Assembly: GCF_900100765.1 (NCBI RefSeq)
Contig: NZ_FNFO01000006.1
Location: forward strand, 248,001-312,000
Reading direction: 5' to 3'
DNA: 64,000 nucleotides
Source: Catalinimonas alkaloidigena
Lineage (GTDB): Bacteria; Bacteroidota; Bacteroidia; Cytophagales; Flexibacteraceae
In this document: in pieces, positions 25,205-34,425 of the stretch
Numbering within the stretch: position 1 is the first letter of the stretch
Layout of the letters: the number at the start of each line of letters is the position of its first letter
Program-made: the position numbers and the translations under genes
The notes under the pieces: model-generated
What the model was told of the DNA's origin: nothing
What the model saw: the letters and a program-made list of their open reading frames with translations, nothing else
Database searches by the model: none

Positions 25205-26362
25205 TTATTGCTTCACCACCAGTCGCGTGTCGCGGGAGCGGTCGGAGGAGGTGATTTCCACGACGTAGACCCCGGCGGGACGGTTGCGGAGGTCGACTTC
25301 CACCCGATCGACGCGGCGGTAGAAACGGCTGGACAGTACCTGCCCGGCCAGATCGCGGAGGCGTACCCGGACAATCTGCCGCCCCTGCACGGTCACGATA
25401 TCCGCCGACGGGTTGGGAAACAGGTGCACGGCGCGAATTTCGGAGGACAAGCCCGCACCCGACGGTTCCGCACACGCCAGCGTGTACTGCTGGAAGAAGT
25501 CCCACATCAGGTCGGTGGCATTGAGGTAGTGCGACGGCGGATCGCCGATGGGCGTCTGGTTGCCACCCGGCCAGGAGTGCCCGCCGTCGTGCGTCAGGTA
25601 GCGGTGAATCTCCACCCCGCAGTCGCAATCCGTCCATTGGGTCAGGAGGTACTCGTCGGTATCGACCAGCGTATCGGCCACCGGACGGCACCCGTTCGCC
25701 GCCGCCCATGCGTCTAGCACCGAATCCTGCGGCGCGTTGTAGTGGTTCGAAAGGCCGTCGCCCACGCCCCCCCGGTACGGCACACTGCCGTCCTGGGACG
25801 AATGAAAATGGATAATCGGTACGGGGCGGCCGGGCGTACACGCTTCCAGACTCATGGAACAGGCCACCGGCGCAATGGCCGCGATGCGGTCGGAGCGCTC
25901 GCAGGCGAGGCGGTAGCTTATGAACCCGCCGTTCGACATGCCCGTGGCGTAGATCCGCGTGGTGTCGAGGGCGTACCGGGCCGTGAGCGTATCGAGCAAC
26001 GCCGTCAGGAAGCCGACGTCGTCTACGTTGCCACTACTGGCCGGACCGCAGCACCACCCCGCGTTCCAGGTGCGGATGTTCAACGCCCCGCCCCTGATTC
26101 CCTCCGGGTAGACCACCACAAACCCCGCGGCGTCGGCCTTGGCGCTCAGCCCGGATTGGTCTTGTAGGTTGAAGGCACTTCCCCCGCCGCCGTGCATCGC
26201 CACCACCAGCGGCCACGCTTCCGTCTCCGTATAATTGGGTGGCAGGTGCACCAGATAGGTCCGCTCCAGCCCGTCGTGTACCAGCGTGTCGTACTGCGCA
26301 AAAGTGGGGCAGTTGAAGAAAAAACAGCAACAAAGTGTGAGAAACGAAGTATACCTGATCAT
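25205..26362 (-). CDS. secreted LpqC/PHB-depolymerase-type esterase with T9SS sorting domain
   Basis: 385 residues from MIRYTSFLTLCCCF, the start of a signal peptide (cleavage near TFAQ); the longer frame upstream has no signal. The alpha/beta hydrolase domain covers residues 30-300. It has an oxyanion region VVAMHGGGGSA, nucleophile Ser143 in ATGMSNGGF, a WCCGPAS loop with adjacent Cys residues, an acidic residue in VDTDEYLLTQW, and the base in DGGHSWPGG. This is the esterase_PHB (LpqC) family, which includes feruloyl and acetyl-xylan esterases. The last 80 residues (VHLFPNPSADIVTV to the basic end LVVKQ) form a type IX secretion C-terminal domain, so the enzyme is exported to the surface or medium. 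It is divergent from a second hydrolase gene. Confidence 0.9.
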   Translation of the reverse strand: MIRYTSFLTLCCCFFFNCPTFAQYDTLVHDGLERTYLVHLPPNYTETEAWPLVVAMHGGGGSAFNLQDQSGLSAKADAAGFVVVYPEGIRGGALNIRTWNAGWCCGPASSGNVDDVGFLTALLDTLTARYALDTTRIYATGMSNGGFISYRLACERSDRIAAIAPVACSMSLEACTPGRPVPIIHFHSSQDGSVPYRGGVGDGLSNHYNAPQDSVLDAWAAANGCRPVADTLVDTDEYLLTQWTDCDCGVEIHRYLTHDGGHSWPGGNQTPIGDPPSHYLNATDLMWDFFQQYTLACAEPSGAGLSSEIRAVHLFPNPSADIVTVQGRQIVRVRLRDLAGQVLSSRFYRRVDRVEVDLRNRPAGVYVVEITSSDRSRDTRLVVKQ

Positions 26363-26514
26363 GGTACCTAAATACGGCTCGTACTGATGAAAATACGCAG
26401 GAAAAAGGGCACGGCCTAACAATGCAGGAGAATACCACAAGATGGAGTGCCCCACCACGCCCGGAAACCACAGCAACCGGAAGCACCCCCTCCACGTTGG
26501 CCGGTGACCCACGG

Positions 26515-27300
26515 ATGGTTGGATTGAACAGCAAGTTATTGAAGAAAGCGAATTACACCCTTCATACCCCGGTCGGAGAGAGCAAAGCCACCGCGCTGCT
26601 GATCCACGGCCTCAACGTCAGGCCCGATAGCCTGGGATGGCTCATCGACCAGTTGACGGCGCGAGGCATCCGGGTGGTGAATGTGCAGCTCCGCGGCCAT
26701 TCGAAGGCCCATTGCCCCCATCACGCGTTGCACCGAATTACCTGGGAAGACTGGGTAGACGACCTGCAAGCCCCCCTTCAGGAAGTACGCAACCGTCCGG
26801 CGCAACCCTGTGTTCTGATCGGCTATTCGATGGGTGCGCTGGTGGGGCTGGAAATCGCACACCGCTATCACGTTACGTTTGACCGGTACCTGTTGCTGGC
26901 ACCACCGATCCAGATCAACGCGCTCTCGCGTCGTCTGTTGCCCCTCTGCCGACGCTTCGGCCGGGTGGTCCTCCCCAGTTTCACCCCGAAAGCGTACCGC
27001 GTGTACCCCGCCCTCCCCATCGGCCTGTTCCATACGCTGGCGACGGGCATCCGCTCCGTGGCGCAGCGGAAGCACCCCGGCCCCCTCACGATCCTGATCG
27101 ACCCGTGCGACGAGCTGGTTTCGTTCGCAGCCGTCAAGGCGTTTGCCATCAAACACCGCGCAACCTTAAAAGTCATTGCCAAAAAAATAGGCGATTGCCG
27201 GTACGGACACATCAAGCATCTGATCGTCGACGAAGCGTCGTTAGGCCCCGCCACCGACCTGCTCCGGGACTACCTCAACCGCCTGCCCCTCACTGAATAA
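26515..27300 (+). CDS. cytoplasmic alpha/beta hydrolase (serine type)
   Basis: 261 residues from MVGLNSKLLKKANY; upstream in-frame codons lack homology. Motifs: HGLN (oxyanion, residues 31-34), nucleophile Ser105 in LIGYSMGAL, acid in ILIDPCDELVS, and base His in CRYGHIKHLIVDE. No signal peptide. It is most like small carboxylesterases or monoglyceride-lipase-type enzymes, but the substrate is not defined. It is transcribed away from the T9SS esterase; 152 bases separate the starts. Confidence 0.8.
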   Translation: MVGLNSKLLKKANYTLHTPVGESKATALLIHGLNVRPDSLGWLIDQLTARGIRVVNVQLRGHSKAHCPHHALHRITWEDWVDDLQAPLQEVRNRPAQPCVLIGYSMGALVGLEIAHRYHVTFDRYLLLAPPIQINALSRRLLPLCRRFGRVVLPSFTPKAYRVYPALPIGLFHTLATGIRSVAQRKHPGPLTILIDPCDELVSFAAVKAFAIKHRATLKVIAKKIGDCRYGHIKHLIVDEASLGPATDLLRDYLNRLPLTE

Positions 27301-27432
27301 AACAGCACCCCGCCCCCACCCCGCAAAATCGTGGTGGTTTTGCGCTACATTGTACGGTAGTGGGCCACATCAAAAAGCAGGTATAACTCGCTATTTTTAC
27401 GTTGATATAGACAAGTTAGCAGCCAAGCAAAA

Positions 27433-27812
27433 ATGAAAGAATTAGAATCAATTTGGCAAAAGCCTATTCACCTTACCTGCAACCCAAGTTGACTGACAAG
27501 ATTTCCATAGAAGAGAAGATAAAAAAATCAATTAAAGTTGGAATCAATGGAGAATGGAAAGCAGATGCAGTCAATATTTTTCAGCATAATTTAAGACCGC
27601 TGATCATGAGCAATGTAGATTTGGCTTATGAAATCTTAAAAGCAAAGAAGGAAGAAGAGATTGAATCCTTCTTTTACTTTTTCTTTCATGAGATACATCC
27701 TCAATACAAAAGCGTTCCAGACAAATTTGACTCAATAAAATTAACAGACAGTAAATTTTACAACTTGATTGCAATTGGACATGAACAAGCAATAAAAGAT
27801 AGTGGACATTAA
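27433..27812 (+). pseudogene. AT-rich hypothetical gene with apparent frameshift near its start
   Basis: A good start exists at 27433 (AAGCAAAAATG, then MKELESIWQK), but this frame stops after 19 codons. The other frame continues without a start codon as AYSPYLQPKLTDKISIEEK and stays open to 27812. Adding one G after the AAAA at 27459-27462 would join the two into MKELESIWQKAYSPYL and so on, about 126 residues. The protein is helical and rich in Lys and Phe; no family was recognised. Translation from the TTG at 27453 is an alternative. Composition is very AT-rich for this genome, which suggests acquisition. An 8-base inverted repeat flanks the gene. Confidence 0.55.
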
Positions 27813-27879
27813 AACAGCTGCTAATACAATAGCTATTGCTAGTTGCGAGAGCGATTTGACGGCCAACTCGCTTTTAACT

Positions 27880-28785
27880 TCACTGAAATGACTGCCGGAA
27901 TTCCAGGGGTGACTGGCTGGTCTTGATCTTGAAGAGTTTGCTGAACGACGGCAGGTGTTCGAACCCCAACGCATAGGCGATCTCGCTCACGGTGAGGTCT
28001 GTGGTGGAGAGTTGTTCTTTAGCCCTGGCGATGAGCTTTTCGTGAATGTGCTGCTGGGTGGTTTGTCCCGTCAACACGCGCAGGACACTGCTCAGGTACT
28101 TGGGCGACAGGTGGAGCTGGTCGGCCACGTAGTGTACGGTGGGCAGCCCGCGCCGCGCAAGGTCATCGCTGGCGAAATAGTCTTCCAGGAGGGTTTCCAG
28201 ACGCGTCAGAAGCTGATGATTCGCCTTTTCGCGGGTGAGGAACTGGCGGTGGTAGAACCGCTCGGCGTACGAGAGTAGGCTTTCGAGCTGCGCAATCATG
28301 ATCTTCTTGCTGAAGTGGTCCAGGTTCGCCTGGTATTCCCGCTGAATGTTTTCGATGATCTGGTTGATCGTTGCTTCTTCTTTTTCGGAGAGGTACAGGG
28401 CCTCCCGGAGCGTGTAGTCCCAGAAATCGTATTGTTTGATGGTTTTAGCCAGCGGTGTGTTCCATAAAAAATCGGGATGAATGTAGATCACCCATCCCGA
28501 TTGCTTAATTTCTTCGTCCCGCTCGAACGCCAGGCTGATGACCTGCTGGGGAGCCATGAACGACAGGATGCCTTCGTTGAAATCAAATGGCTCTTGTCCG
28601 TACTTTACCTTGACATTCGCCACTCGTTTGAGGGAGATGCCATAGAAATCGAACACCAAATTCGTCGGTTCGTCCGGATGCAAATGTTTCACGTCGTCCA
28701 CCCTGAAGACACTGAGGAGCGGATGCTGCGGCGGGGGTAATTCCCTGAACCGATGAAATTCGCTGATCGTTTTAAAATGCTTCAT
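27880..28785 (-). CDS. AraC-family transcriptional regulator
   Basis: 301 residues from MKHFKTISEFHRF. The ATG overlaps the stop of the upstream oxidoreductase gene by 4 bases, which fixes the start and shows translational coupling. The N-terminal cupin-like sensing domain covers residues 20-150. The double helix-turn-helix covers about 200-300 (VHYVADQLHLSPKYLSSVLRVLTGQTTQQHI, then LTVSEIAYALGFEHLPSFSKLFKIKTSQSPLEFR). This is the group common in Bacteroidota next to oxidoreductases. It is probably an activator of its own operon; the inducer is unknown. Confidence 0.92.
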   Translation of the reverse strand: MKHFKTISEFHRFRELPPPQHPLLSVFRVDDVKHLHPDEPTNLVFDFYGISLKRVANVKVKYGQEPFDFNEGILSFMAPQQVISLAFERDEEIKQSGWVIYIHPDFLWNTPLAKTIKQYDFWDYTLREALYLSEKEEATINQIIENIQREYQANLDHFSKKIMIAQLESLLSYAERFYHRQFLTREKANHQLLTRLETLLEDYFASDDLARRGLPTVHYVADQLHLSPKYLSSVLRVLTGQTTQQHIHEKLIARAKEQLSTTDLTVSEIAYALGFEHLPSFSKLFKIKTSQSPLEFRQSFQ

Positions 28786-29759
28786 CCACGTTCCTCTTCT
28801 TTTCTGATTTCCAACACCAGTTTCCCTTGTATATGCCACGTTTCACTTTCACGATGGGCCTCAGCCACTTCTGCCAACGGAAACACGTTGCTGACCGATA
28901 CCCGCACGTGGCCGTCGTCGATCAATTGGGCGATCTCTTGTAACCATTCCTGACGGGGTTGGTTATTGACAAGCTCACCTTGGGCCTGTTTCTGAGCCAG
29001 CGCGGCCATCACTTCCTCATTGAACGGAAAATCGACGTTGACGCTGGAGAAGATGCCGCCTTCTCTCAAGACGCGTACGGCTTTCAATCGCTCCTGATTA
29101 TCTCGGAGGGGCGATGCCTCCAACACCACATCCAGGTCGCGCACCAACTTTTCGAAGCATTGGGTTTTATAATCAATGACTTCATCGGCCCCCAATTGTT
29201 TGAGGTACGCGTGATTACGGGCGGAAGCGATGCCGATGACGTACGCTCCTTTGGCTTTGGCAAACTGCACCGCAAAACTTCCTACCCCTCCGGAAGCCCC
29301 CTGGATCAGGATGCGTTGCCCTGCCTCCAGCTTGCCAGCGGCAAACATGCCCGTCCAGGCCGTTAGCGCGGCCAGCGGGACACCTGCGGCTTCGTTGAAA
29401 CGGAGGCGCTTGGGCTTCAAAGCAAACTGACTGGCCTTGGCGGCCACGTATTCGGCGTAACTCCCATCCCCGGGGAAATTAGGTACCCCGTACACGGCAT
29501 CGCCTTTTTTCAGTGTCGTCACGTCGGCCCCTGTTTCTTCGACTATGCCGGCCGCATCCCACCCCAGCGTCATGGGTAAGGTCAGGAACGGTTTCATCGC
29601 TTCGGTTCCCCCCTGGCGAACGACCCAGTCGACCGCGTTCACCCCGCTGGCATACACTTTTAGTAAAATTTCGTCGGAAGCAGGAACCGGCCGTTCGATT
29701 TCTTCCAGGCGCATGACCTCCGGTCCGCCAAATTCGTGAATTCTGATTGCTTTCATCAT
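28782..29759 (-). CDS. zinc-independent MDR-family NADP-dependent oxidoreductase (quinone-reductase-like)
   Basis: 325 residues. The N-terminal GroES-like domain (MMKAIRIHEFGGPEVMRLEE, VNAVDWVVRQG) is followed by the nucleotide-binding domain with ILIQGASGGVGSFAVQFAKAKGA and the family's IDYKTQCFEKL. Structural and catalytic zinc ligands are absent, as in quinone oxidoreductases. It likely reduces quinones or enones with NADPH. It is the first gene of a two-gene operon with the AraC regulator, whose start codon overlaps this stop codon. Confidence 0.9.
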   Translation of the reverse strand: MMKAIRIHEFGGPEVMRLEEIERPVPASDEILLKVYASGVNAVDWVVRQGGTEAMKPFLTLPMTLGWDAAGIVEETGADVTTLKKGDAVYGVPNFPGDGSYAEYVAAKASQFALKPKRLRFNEAAGVPLAALTAWTGMFAAGKLEAGQRILIQGASGGVGSFAVQFAKAKGAYVIGIASARNHAYLKQLGADEVIDYKTQCFEKLVRDLDVVLEASPLRDNQERLKAVRVLREGGIFSSVNVDFPFNEEVMAALAQKQAQGELVNNQPRQEWLQEIAQLIDDGHVRVSVSNVFPLAEVAEAHRESETWHIQGKLVLEIRKEEERG

Positions 29760-30013
29760 CTATTTAGTTGTTGATGAGGCAAAGGTCGACGACCGCCGGC
29801 AGACCGTTTTAGCCGAAATTCGCTTTGCTTTAGCAAAAACACCGAAGGGCATCCGGGAATCGATGCGGTGGCAATCCTCATTCTGTTCCGTACTTTCGCT
29901 TTTCAGGAGCTACCGCCTCTCGAAACGTGAGAAAGTACTTCTACAACGCTGAATCACAACACGCCGGTGGTCAGCCCTCTCCTGATCACCGGTTCATCTC
30001 TTTTCTTCTCGAT

Positions 30014-31228
30014 ATGCACTTCGGTTTCAGTTCGGCCGCGTGGTGGGGGCCGCCCAAAAAGTTTGATCAACCCGAGCGGGACCGGCGCGTCAGTTGGCTC
30101 GAGCTTTTTTACGACCTGGTCTACGTGATTGCCATATCCCGGATCACGCACCATTTCTCGGAGCACGTGAGCTTGGGGAGCTTTTTTGAATACGCCGGAC
30201 TATTCTGCCTGATTTTCTGGGGCTGGCTGAACGGCAGTCTGTACTACGACCTGCACGGCAACGAAGGGTTGCGTACCCGTCTGATGACCCTCTGGCAGAT
30301 GATGATCATTGCTGCCCTCAGCATCACGCTGTCGCTGCCGGACCCGAACCACGTCCACGTCACGGTCGTCTTCATGGTCATGCAGTTTTTCATCACCTAC
30401 CTGTGGTGGAGCGTCGGTTTTTACGACCCGTCCCACCGCCCCTACAGTCGGCCGTACACCGTGCTGTACCTGTTGTCGCTGGGGCTGATGGGACTTAGCC
30501 TGGTGTTTCCCGAGCGGTGGCTGACCTGGCTGTTGCCCGTGGTGCTTGTTTGCAATTACGCCCCGCCCTTCATCTCGCAAGGGTTGCTGCGCCGTTCTTC
30601 ACGAAACATAGACATGACGCCCAGCATGTTCGAGCGGCTGGGGTTGTTTACCATCATCGTCTTCGGCGAACTGGTGCTGGGCGTGATCAATGGGGTCAGC
30701 GATACGCAAGAGATGGATTTCCTGGCCTGGCTCAACTTCGCTCTGGCCCTCGCCATCATCTTCGCCCTGTGGTGGATTTTCTTTACGCTGGTCTGGCGGG
30801 GCGAGGCTCAAAAAGGGTTTATCAAAGCGTCCGCCCTGGAGCTGCTGTACATTCCCCCTCTGATCACACTAGGGCTGATGGCGGTGAGTTTTACTTCCTT
30901 TTTTGATCCGCACGAGGAGGCGCGGGCCCTGCGTCCCCTGTTCGGCTACGCGGTGGCCGTGTTTCTGACCAGCATCAGCCTGATCATGGGGCTCGTGGAA
31001 GTGCTGAAACGGGTCCGGCCCCTCAAACGCCGCTTCCGCCTTTCGCTGGTGCTCACGGCGGCGGTGTTCCTCCTCTCTGCCCTGATCGCATTCCAACCCG
31101 CCATGCTCTACTATCTGCTTGGGGTGCTGGTCGTGCTGGTGATCGAGATCCTCTACCTGAATTCGCTGTATTACGCCTCAGCCAGCGAAGAGGAAAACGA
31201 AATCAACGAACCGCAGACAGCGAGCTGA
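30014..31228 (+). CDS. low temperature requirement protein A (LtrA) family membrane protein
   Basis: 404 residues from the ATG at 30014; a GTG 29 codons upstream is also open, and the start is uncertain. The family signature RRVSWLELFYDLVYVIAISRITHHF lies near the N terminus, and about ten membrane helices follow, with LFCLIFWGWLNGSLYYD, IVFGELVLGVINGV (also a family mark) and WIFFTLVWRG. LtrA was named from a Listeria cold-growth mutant; its molecular function is not established. It is transcribed alone, convergent with an aldo/keto reductase gene. Confidence 0.88.
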   Translation: MHFGFSSAAWWGPPKKFDQPERDRRVSWLELFYDLVYVIAISRITHHFSEHVSLGSFFEYAGLFCLIFWGWLNGSLYYDLHGNEGLRTRLMTLWQMMIIAALSITLSLPDPNHVHVTVVFMVMQFFITYLWWSVGFYDPSHRPYSRPYTVLYLLSLGLMGLSLVFPERWLTWLLPVVLVCNYAPPFISQGLLRRSSRNIDMTPSMFERLGLFTIIVFGELVLGVINGVSDTQEMDFLAWLNFALALAIIFALWWIFFTLVWRGEAQKGFIKASALELLYIPPLITLGLMAVSFTSFFDPHEEARALRPLFGYAVAVFLTSISLIMGLVEVLKRVRPLKRRFRLSLVLTAAVFLLSALIAFQPAMLYYLLGVLVVLVIEILYLNSLYYASASEEENEINEPQTAS

Positions 31229-31258
31229 TCCGATGCGGGATACCTTCCATCCCGGTGC

Positions 31259-32308
31259 TTACACCCGGTGGTGCAGGGCCTGGTCAGGGGCCTGGAAGCT
31301 GTCTTTGGCAAGGTTGGCCTGGTGCCAGTACGGATAAATGAGCGGCGGCTGACTCACTTCATTCAGGCGTGTGAGTTCTTCGTCGGTGAGTTGCAGTTCG
31401 GCCGCGGCGAGGTTGTCTTCGATCTGTTGCATGTTCCGCCCACCGATCACCAGCGAAGACACCGCCGGGCGGGTCAGCAACCACGCCAGCGATACCTGCG
31501 CCCCCGAGACGCCCCGGTTGTCGGCGATGTCCATCAGTACGTCTACGATGTCCCAGAGGCGGGCTTCGTCGCGGATGGGTGGTTCGGTCCAGCCTCCGGT
31601 GAAGCGGGTTCCCTCCTGTTGGGTCCGGTCGCGGCGGTACTTGCCCGAGAGCAATCCACCGGCCAGCGGACTCCACACCAGCACGCCCAGTCCCTGATCG
31701 ACCGCAATCGGCAGGAGTTCGTATTCTGCCTCGCGGGCCTCTAACGTATAATGAATCTGTTGCGTGACGAAACGCTGCCAGTGGTTCGCGCGGCTGGTTT
31801 CCATCGCCTTCATGATGTGCCACCCCGAAAAGTTCGAGCACCCGATGTAACGAATTTTCCCCTGTTTCACCAGCGTGTCGAGCGTCTCCAGCATTTCGTC
31901 CAGCGGCGTGCTGCCGTCCCACTGGTGCATGAAGTAAATGTCGATCACGTCGGTGCGCAGGCGCTTCAGGCTGCGTTCGCACTCGCGGATCAGGTGGTAG
32001 CGCGAAAAGCCGCTGTCGTTGGGGCCGTCGCCGTTGCGCAGCCGGGCCTTCGAGGCGATCAGCAAATCGTTCGGGCGTTTGCCGTTCAGCACCTCGCCGA
32101 TGATTTCTTCCGAGACGCCGCCGGAATAGACGTTGGCCGTGTCGAGCAGGTTAACGCCCCGCTCCACGCAGGCATCGACGATGCGGCGCGCCTCGTTGAC
32201 GTCCGAATTGCCGACGGAAGCGAATTTGCCTTTTCCTCCGAAGGTCATCGTGCCGAGGGTGAGGGTCGAAACTTTGAGGCCGGAGCGGCCCAGGTAGCGG
32301 TAATCCAT
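31259..32308 (-). CDS. aldo/keto reductase
   Basis: 349 residues, a (beta/alpha)8 barrel of the AKR superfamily. Catalytic tetrad residues are visible: Asp and Tyr in NLLDTANVYSGG, Lys in LLIASKARL, and His in DIYFMHQWDG. The NADPH-binding part is near SLAWLLTRPAVSSLVIGGR. It resembles the YajO/Tas-like group. It likely reduces sugar aldehydes or other carbonyls; the natural substrate is unknown. Transcribed alone; it converges with the LtrA gene, leaving 30 bases. Confidence 0.92.
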   Translation of the reverse strand: MDYRYLGRSGLKVSTLTLGTMTFGGKGKFASVGNSDVNEARRIVDACVERGVNLLDTANVYSGGVSEEIIGEVLNGKRPNDLLIASKARLRNGDGPNDSGFSRYHLIRECERSLKRLRTDVIDIYFMHQWDGSTPLDEMLETLDTLVKQGKIRYIGCSNFSGWHIMKAMETSRANHWQRFVTQQIHYTLEAREAEYELLPIAVDQGLGVLVWSPLAGGLLSGKYRRDRTQQEGTRFTGGWTEPPIRDEARLWDIVDVLMDIADNRGVSGAQVSLAWLLTRPAVSSLVIGGRNMQQIEDNLAAAELQLTDEELTRLNEVSQPPLIYPYWHQANLAKDSFQAPDQALHHRV

Positions 32309-32387
32309 GGTGGCGTATGGGTTAGTGGGATAAAAGTGACCGCAGTTTACGGGATTCTCGCTACAAATGCACCGCCTCCTCGCCGGA

Positions 32388-32975
32388 TTACTCCTTCTTG
32401 TACCAATTGTAGGGTGCCGAACCAGGCACGGTGATGCGCACGATCGGGGGCGTCGTCGAGCCGTCGTATACGTACGCCCGCTTGCCGGCCAGCTTCGGCT
32501 GGGTCAGCTCTTCGCTGGTGAGGGCGCGGTCTACATCATCTTCCGGATGCAGAAACGTGTGGAACCGCTTGCGTCCCCGCAGTGGGTAGAACGTAAAGGT
32601 TCCATCTCCGTGGAACGCCACCGTGCCGGAGCAGTCGATCAGTTCCTCATAGAGGTTGCCGGCATGCTCATACCGGTAAAACCTGGCCTCCCCATTCTTC
32701 TGAAACACCATGGCCTCTCGGGTCGGGACGGCGTTGCGTCCGGCCCAGTAGCCTGCTGGATAGTTTTCCCACCGAACAAAATCCAGGCTGCCGTCGTCCC
32801 ACGCACCCACCAGTTCGTCGGGCACCTGGGTTTGTGGCGTGGGGTCTACCGGATCTTCGTGGGGGGTGCAACTCGTCATGGCACTCACGGCCACGATGAC
32901 CACAAACAGGGTAAGGAGGGGCTTTGGCAAGCACATGCCTACCGGCCTTTGGATCGATTCAACGAACGTTTTCAT
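32388..32975 (-). CDS. lipoprotein of unknown function
   Basis: 195 residues. The start chosen is MKTFVESIQRPVG, because AAAGGA stands seven bases before it; an internal ATG 13 codons later would also give a signal peptide. The signal peptide ends with the lipobox VSAMTSC. A Pro-rich linker follows (PVDPTPQTQVPDELVGAW), and then a beta-rich domain of the lipocalin-like or DUF4488-like type (GSLDFVRWENY, ARFYRYEHAGNLYEELIDCSGTV, GDGTFTFYPLRGRKRF). Such small lipoproteins, with a W near the start of the mature domain, are frequent in Bacteroidota and have no known role. Confidence 0.7.
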   Translation of the reverse strand: MKTFVESIQRPVGMCLPKPLLTLFVVIVAVSAMTSCTPHEDPVDPTPQTQVPDELVGAWDDGSLDFVRWENYPAGYWAGRNAVPTREAMVFQKNGEARFYRYEHAGNLYEELIDCSGTVAFHGDGTFTFYPLRGRKRFHTFLHPEDDVDRALTSEELTQPKLAGKRAYVYDGSTTPPIVRITVPGSAPYNWYKKE

Positions 32976-33129
32976 AAGTCCTTTATTTACGGGGACAAAG
33001 AAGGCCGTTATAGCCCCAAAAAACGTTGTAGAAATCCGACGATTGCGCTGATACACAGGCACTTCTCTACCCTATACCCCTCGTGGGTGGCGGAGTGGTG
33101 CAACTTTATCATCTCCGTGCGCCGCCGGG

Positions 33130-34329
33130 TCACCGGATCGCCGGGTCAGGCAGTGCGACGGATGGACTGCGGGTCCGGTCGAGCAGGCGGCTGATGCGCT
33201 GGAAATTCACCGGGGTGGGTTTCAGGTCGATCCACTTCTCCACGATGTTGCTGCGGCGGTACACCACGAACGTATTGCCGACGTCCGGGTTGAGGCGGTT
33301 GAGGTGGATGTCGGAGGCTGTATCGGCAAAGGAAGGCACGAAGGTCAGGGCAACGTGTTGAAGCGACAGCGCCTCGCCGAGGTCAGACAATTCCCGCACG
33401 CGGGCCGCTTGCTCATAGCCGTTTTCGTTGCCGTACACGAAGTAGACTTTCAGAAATTCGTTTCGCCGGACGCTTTCTGCTTCCAGAAATTGCAACCACA
33501 GGCGTATCTCGTCCCAATCGGGGTGGTTGCCCACAAAGTAGAGGATGCCCTGGTGGCGGCCGTACTTGCAGACGGGACAGGTGCGCGTGCCCCGGTCGGG
33601 TCCCCACGCATGGAATGGCGTAAACGACGGCTGGTCCTCGCCAATGTGCAGTCCCGACCGCGCCCCGCCTTCCGAGGTGCCGCGTTTCGGATAACCGGGA
33701 ATGTGCAGCCCCAACACAACGTTGTGCTCCGCGACTTGCCTTCCGTCGGTTTCCTCCACGCGCAGCACGCCGCTGCCGCCCCGGTTTTCCAACGCCCGGC
33801 GTTTCGCACCCGTCAGCAAGCGGTCGTCGTCAAAGACCCACTCGTCGATGTAATACTCGTTCGGAAGGTCGGGCTCCTTCGCCAACACGTGGATATGCGC
33901 CGGAATGTCGCGGTTCGGATATGGCCCCGGACGAATCGTGTAGAGTGCGTAATGCCCCCGCTCGTCGGTTTTCAGCCAGCCGCGGATGTGCCCGTGACGC
34001 GCGGTGCTGGTTGGCATGTCGTCGCTAGGCGCATAATAGCCACGGTGGTCGGTTTGCCAGTAGTACAGGAGGACGTTCGGCGCGGGCGTACGACCGTCGG
34101 GTTGATAGACCGTACCGGTCACCAGAAGCTTCTGCCCCGCTTCCCACCAACCCGCGCTGGTATCGACCGCGTCGATCTGGTCGGGTGGAGCGATGTACAT
34201 CAGTTCGCAGGTTTCGCAAGGTCCGCCGATACGCTCTCCGGTCACGGCGGCACGGGGGGGCTGTCCCTGACATTGGGTGAAACTCAGGCAAAGGCAGCAA
34301 AAAAAGAGAAGGGAGTGACGATCTAGCAT
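33130..34329 (-). CDS. lipoprotein fusing an intradiol-dioxygenase domain to a thioredoxin-like domain
   Basis: 399 residues from MLDRHSLLFFC; the signal peptide ends in LSFTQC (Cys20), so the protein is a lipoprotein. Residues 35-215 are an intradiol ring-cleavage dioxygenase-like beta-sandwich (GPCETCELMY, VTGTVYQPDGRTPAPN). All four iron ligands have candidates: Tyr98/99 in WQTDHRGYY, Tyr137 in RPGPYP, and His145 and His147 in PAHIH. Residues 245-399 form a second domain beginning with CPVC (251-254) and a strand-helix pattern (ILYFVGNHPDW, LKVYFVYGNENG, VGNTFVVYRRSNIVEKWIDL) that resembles thioredoxin or redoxin folds. Enzymes of the first family open catechols, but exported members act on unknown substrates. 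The fusion is unusual. The domain reading of the C-terminal part is less sure than that of the N-terminal part. Confidence 0.78.
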   Translation of the reverse strand: MLDRHSLLFFCCLCLSFTQCQGQPPRAAVTGERIGGPCETCELMYIAPPDQIDAVDTSAGWWEAGQKLLVTGTVYQPDGRTPAPNVLLYYWQTDHRGYYAPSDDMPTSTARHGHIRGWLKTDERGHYALYTIRPGPYPNRDIPAHIHVLAKEPDLPNEYYIDEWVFDDDRLLTGAKRRALENRGGSGVLRVEETDGRQVAEHNVVLGLHIPGYPKRGTSEGGARSGLHIGEDQPSFTPFHAWGPDRGTRTCPVCKYGRHQGILYFVGNHPDWDEIRLWLQFLEAESVRRNEFLKVYFVYGNENGYEQAARVRELSDLGEALSLQHVALTFVPSFADTASDIHLNRLNPDVGNTFVVYRRSNIVEKWIDLKPTPVNFQRISRLLDRTRSPSVALPDPAIR

Positions 34330-34425
34330 GTCCGGAAAATCCCCTTTCCCCGGCACGCTGTCAACGCCCGGGGGCGGGAAATGGGCGGACCGGTGGCGTT
34401 TTTAGGCGGACCGGAGGCGTAAGGG

